DNA of 6,395 bases from an uncultured Curtobacterium sp. GTDB lineage: Bacteria > Actinomycetota > Actinomycetes > Actinomycetales > Microbacteriaceae. This document shows, in pieces, positions 4,311-6,395 of the stretch (its first letter is position 1; the number at the start of each line of letters is the position of its first letter). A program made the translations under genes and the position numbers. The DNA lies in the NCBI GenBank assembly GCA_913774725.1, contig CAJYIG010000251.1:1-6395 (forward strand), given 5' to 3'. Under the pieces are notes generated by a model that saw only the letters and a program-made list of their open reading frames with translations, had not been told where the DNA came from and searched no databases.

Positions 4311-4718
4311 TCAGTTGTTCGTGAAGCCCACGAGCAGACCGCCCGTGATCCGCACACTGAGGTTGTAGAGGACGCTCACGATCGCGCCGAGCACGGTGCC
4401 GACGACCACGTTGAGGATGCCCACCACGACGGAGAACCCGAGGACCTGTCCCAGCGAGAACTGATCCATGATCGAGTAGCTGTTCTGCCCGGTGACGTCC
4501 TTGAGCAGGGCGTCGATCTGCGTGAAGACACCGGTCTGGTTCAGGATGATCCAGACGAGCGCCGTCGCGACGATGATCACGATCGAGCCGGCGAGGGCGA
4601 TGAGGAAGCTCAGCTTCACCATCGACCAGAAGTCGAGGTACACCAGGCGCAGGCGGACCTGCCGGGTACCGGTGGGACGTTTCGCCTTCTTCTGGAGCTT
4701 CTCGGCGACACTACTCAT
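4311..4718 (-). CDS. DUF3566 transmembrane protein
   Basis: This 135-residue protein belongs to the DUF3566 family, found almost always just downstream of gyrA in actinobacteria (M. tuberculosis Rv0007 is the counterpart). Its function is unknown. A basic cytoplasmic N-terminus (to about 24) leads to the family block [18 protein letters not shown]. Transmembrane helix 1 (about 34-59) follows, then a loop with [19 protein letters not shown], helix 2 (about 91-119), and the conserved end [16 protein letters not shown]. It is short for the family because the long disordered Pro/Ala-rich N-terminal extension seen in mycobacterial members is missing. The ATG at 4718 overlaps the gyrA stop by 8 bp (ATGAGTAG), and GGAGAGGACC just inside gyrA can serve as the ribosome binding site. 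Translation is therefore probably coupled to gyrA. A membrane protein coupled to gyrase is suggestive, but any functional link is inference. Confidence 0.94.
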   Translation of the reverse strand: MSSVAEKLQKKAKRPTGTRQVRLRLVYLDFWSMVKLSFLIALAGSIVIIVATALVWIILNQTGVFTQIDALLKDVTGQNSYSIMDQFSLGQVLGFSVVVGILNVVVGTVLGAIVSVLYNLSVRITGGLLVGFTNN

Positions 4719-6395
4719 TGTTCGACTGGTCCTCTCCGGCCTCGTCCTCGACAGGCTCGGGGTTGGTGGGCGCGTTGTCGGCGGGATCAGCGGGTTCCGG
4801 CGCAGCTTCCGCAGGGCTCACCGTCTCCACCGGGCCCGCAGGCTCGATCTCGGGGTCGGCGTCGTCCTGGTCGTCCAGGTTCCGCTCGCTGTTCCGGGCC
4901 ACCGCGATGATCCGGTCGTTCTCCGCGAACCTCGCGAAGACCACACCCATCGTGTCGCGACCCTTGGCGGGCACCTCGGACACGGCAGACCTTACCACCT
5001 TGCCCGACTGCAGCACGACGAGCACCTCGTCGTCCTCGCCGACGATGAGCGCACCCACCAGGTCGCCCCGGTCGGCGGCCAGCTTGGCCACCTTGATGCC
5101 CAGACCGCCGCGGCCCTGCACCCGGTACTGGTCGACCGAGGTGCGCTTGGCGTAGCCCCCCTCGGTCATCACCCACACGTAGCCGTCGTCCGAGACGACC
5201 CGGGCCGCGAGCAGGGCGTCGTCGTCGCGGAAGGACATGCCCTTCACGCCGGAGGTCGACCGACCCATCGGGCGCAGGGTGTCGTTCGTCGCGGTGAAGC
5301 GGAGCGACATGCCGTGCTTCGAGACGAGGAGCAGGTCGTCGGTCTCGTCGACGAGCAGCGCCTGGACGAGCTTGTCGCCCTCGCGCAGGTTGATCGCGAT
5401 GATGCCGCCGGTGCGGTTCGTGTCGTACTCGGTCAACGCGGTCTTCTTGACGAGGCCCTGCTCGGTCGCGAGCACGAGGTACTGCGCTGCCTCGTAGTCG
5501 CGGATGTCGAGCACCTGCTGGATCTGCTCGTCCGGCTGCATGGCGAGCAGGTTGGCGACGTGCTGGCCCTTGGCGTCGCGGCTCGCCTCCTGCAGCTCGT
5601 ACGCCTTGGCCCGGTACACGCGACCCTGGTCGGTGAGGAAGAGCAGCCAGTGGTGCGTCGTCGTGACGAAGAAGTGCTCGACGATGTCGTCCGCACGGAG
5701 CTGCGCGCCCTTCACACCACGACCGCCGCGGTGCTGCGAGCGGTAGTTGTCGCTCCGCGTGCGCTTGACGTACCCACCGCGGGTGATGGTGACGACCATC
5801 TCCTCTTCCGGGATGAGGTCCTCGATCGACATGTCGCCGTCGTACCCGAGCATGACCTCGGTGCGGCGGTCGTCGCCGAAGCGGTCGACGATCTCGGTGA
5901 GCTCGTCGCCGATGATCGTGCGCTGACGCGTCTCCGAGGCCAGGATGTCCTGGAAGTCGGCGATCTTGCGCTCGAGCTCCTCGGCCTCGTCGTGGATCTT
6001 CTGGCGCTCGAGGGCGGCCAGGCGACGGAGCTGCAGCTCGAGGATCGCGCGCGCCTGGATCTCGTCGACGGACAGCAGGTCCATCAGACCGGTGCGCGCC
6101 TCTTCGACGTCGGGCGAGCGGCGGATGAGGGCGATGACCTCGTCGAGCGCGTCGAGTGCGGCCAGGTAGCCGCGCAGGATGTGCGCACGCTTCTCGGCCT
6201 CGCGCAGGCGGAACCGGGTGCGGCGGACGATGACGTCGACCTGGTGGTCGACCCAGGCCGAGATGAAGCCGTCGAGCGCCAGGGTGCGGGGCACCCCGTC
6301 GACGATCGCGAGCATGTTCGCGCCGAAGTTCTCCTGCAGCTGCGTGTGCTTGTACAGGTTGTTGAGCACGACCTTCGCCACGGCGTCGCGCTTCA
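4711..6395 (-). CDS. gyrA: DNA gyrase subunit A, 3' part (5' end outside window)
   Basis: GyrA is the DNA-cleaving subunit of the A2B2 gyrase that introduces negative supercoils using ATP. The frame stays open to the right edge, so the N-terminal third with the catalytic tyrosine and quinolone-resistance region lies outside. The visible part (about 561 residues; numbering from 6381) starts [19 protein letters not shown]. It continues through the tower and coiled-coil region (about 55-165) with the dimer-gate segment. The C-terminal beta-pinwheel begins near 190, with blades marked by repeated [29 protein letters not shown] and GKVVRSA segments. The GyrA-box, QHRGGRG at 216-222, shows it is gyrase rather than ParC. 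The protein ends in a long acidic tail (about 500-556, rich in Asp, Glu, Pro), a region that modulates supercoiling in E. coli GyrA. The TAG stop at 4711 overlaps the DUF3566 start. The CDS is intact in the window. Confidence 0.98.
   Translation of the reverse strand, partial: KRDAVAKVVLNNLYKHTQLQENFGANMLAIVDGVPRTLALDGFISAWVDHQVDVIVRRTRFRLREAEKRAHILRGYLAALDALDEVIALIRRSPDVEEARTGLMDLLSVDEIQARAILELQLRRLAALERQKIHDEAEELERKIADFQDILASETRQRTIIGDELTEIVDRFGDDRRTEVMLGYDGDMSIEDLIPEEEMVVTITRGGYVKRTRSDNYRSQHRGGRGVKGAQLRADDIVEHFFVTTTHHWLLFLTDQGRVYRAKAYELQEASRDAKGQHVANLLAMQPDEQIQQVLDIRDYEAAQYLVLATEQGLVKKTALTEYDTNRTGGIIAINLREGDKLVQALLVDETDDLLLVSKHGMSLRFTATNDTLRPMGRSTSGVKGMSFRDDDALLAARVVSDDGYVWVMTEGGYAKRTSVDQYRVQGRGGLGIKVAKLAADRGDLVGALIVGEDDEVLVVLQSGKVVRSAVSEVPAKGRDTMGVVFARFAENDRIIAVARNSERNLDDQDDADPEIEPAGPVETVSPAEAAPEPADPADNAPTNPEPVEDEAGEDQSNNE

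Overview
This is a GC-rich actinobacterial chromosome segment. Its gene order, from right to left, is gyrA, DUF3566, tRNA-Ile(GAT), tRNA-Ala(TGC), a small membrane protein, ppiA, rhomboid, crgA, pabA/trpG. This is the conserved block that lies just downstream of gyrB-gyrA, close to the replication origin, in actinobacteria such as Mycobacterium tuberculosis. The protein style and composition suggest Microbacteriaceae, perhaps near Curtobacterium; that placement is an inference from memory. No mobile element, CRISPR array, phage gene or obvious recently acquired gene is visible.

Layout. Positions 1-138 are a gene-free tract of degenerate 10-bp tandem repeats. pabA (139-783, minus) and crgA (866-1120, plus) are divergent. 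Between crgA and the convergent rhomboid gene lies a 359-bp gap (1121-1479), bounded by a strong hairpin on each side and packed with DnaA-box-like nonamers. A ppiA-rhomboid pair on the minus strand (2891 to 1480) is probably an operon. It diverges from an uncharacterised membrane-anchored basic protein (3008-3583, plus). A gene-poor stretch (3632-4006) with a short direct repeat follows. Then come tRNA-Ala and tRNA-Ile, a DUF3566 membrane protein and the 3' two-thirds of gyrA, all on the minus strand and probably one transcription direction from gyrA to the tRNA terminator at 4007-4046.

How the parts relate. GyrA supplies negative supercoiling, CrgA is a divisome membrane protein, PabA supplies ammonia for folate or tryptophan synthesis, and PpiA folds proteins. 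These are housekeeping genes held together by synteny near the origin rather than one pathway. Several genes (crgA, ppiA, possibly pabA) have a -10-like hexamer placed so that transcription would start at or within a few bases of the start codon, suggesting leaderless or nearly leaderless mRNAs.

The most noteworthy element is the DnaA-box cluster at 1203-1405. It has about a dozen TCCACA/TCCCCA-type nonamers, three of them exact TTGTCCACA, and successive starts are separated by close to whole helical turns. It lies between two convergent genes, so it is unlikely to be a promoter. It could be an origin-proximal DnaA titration or regulatory locus, or an additional origin-like element.
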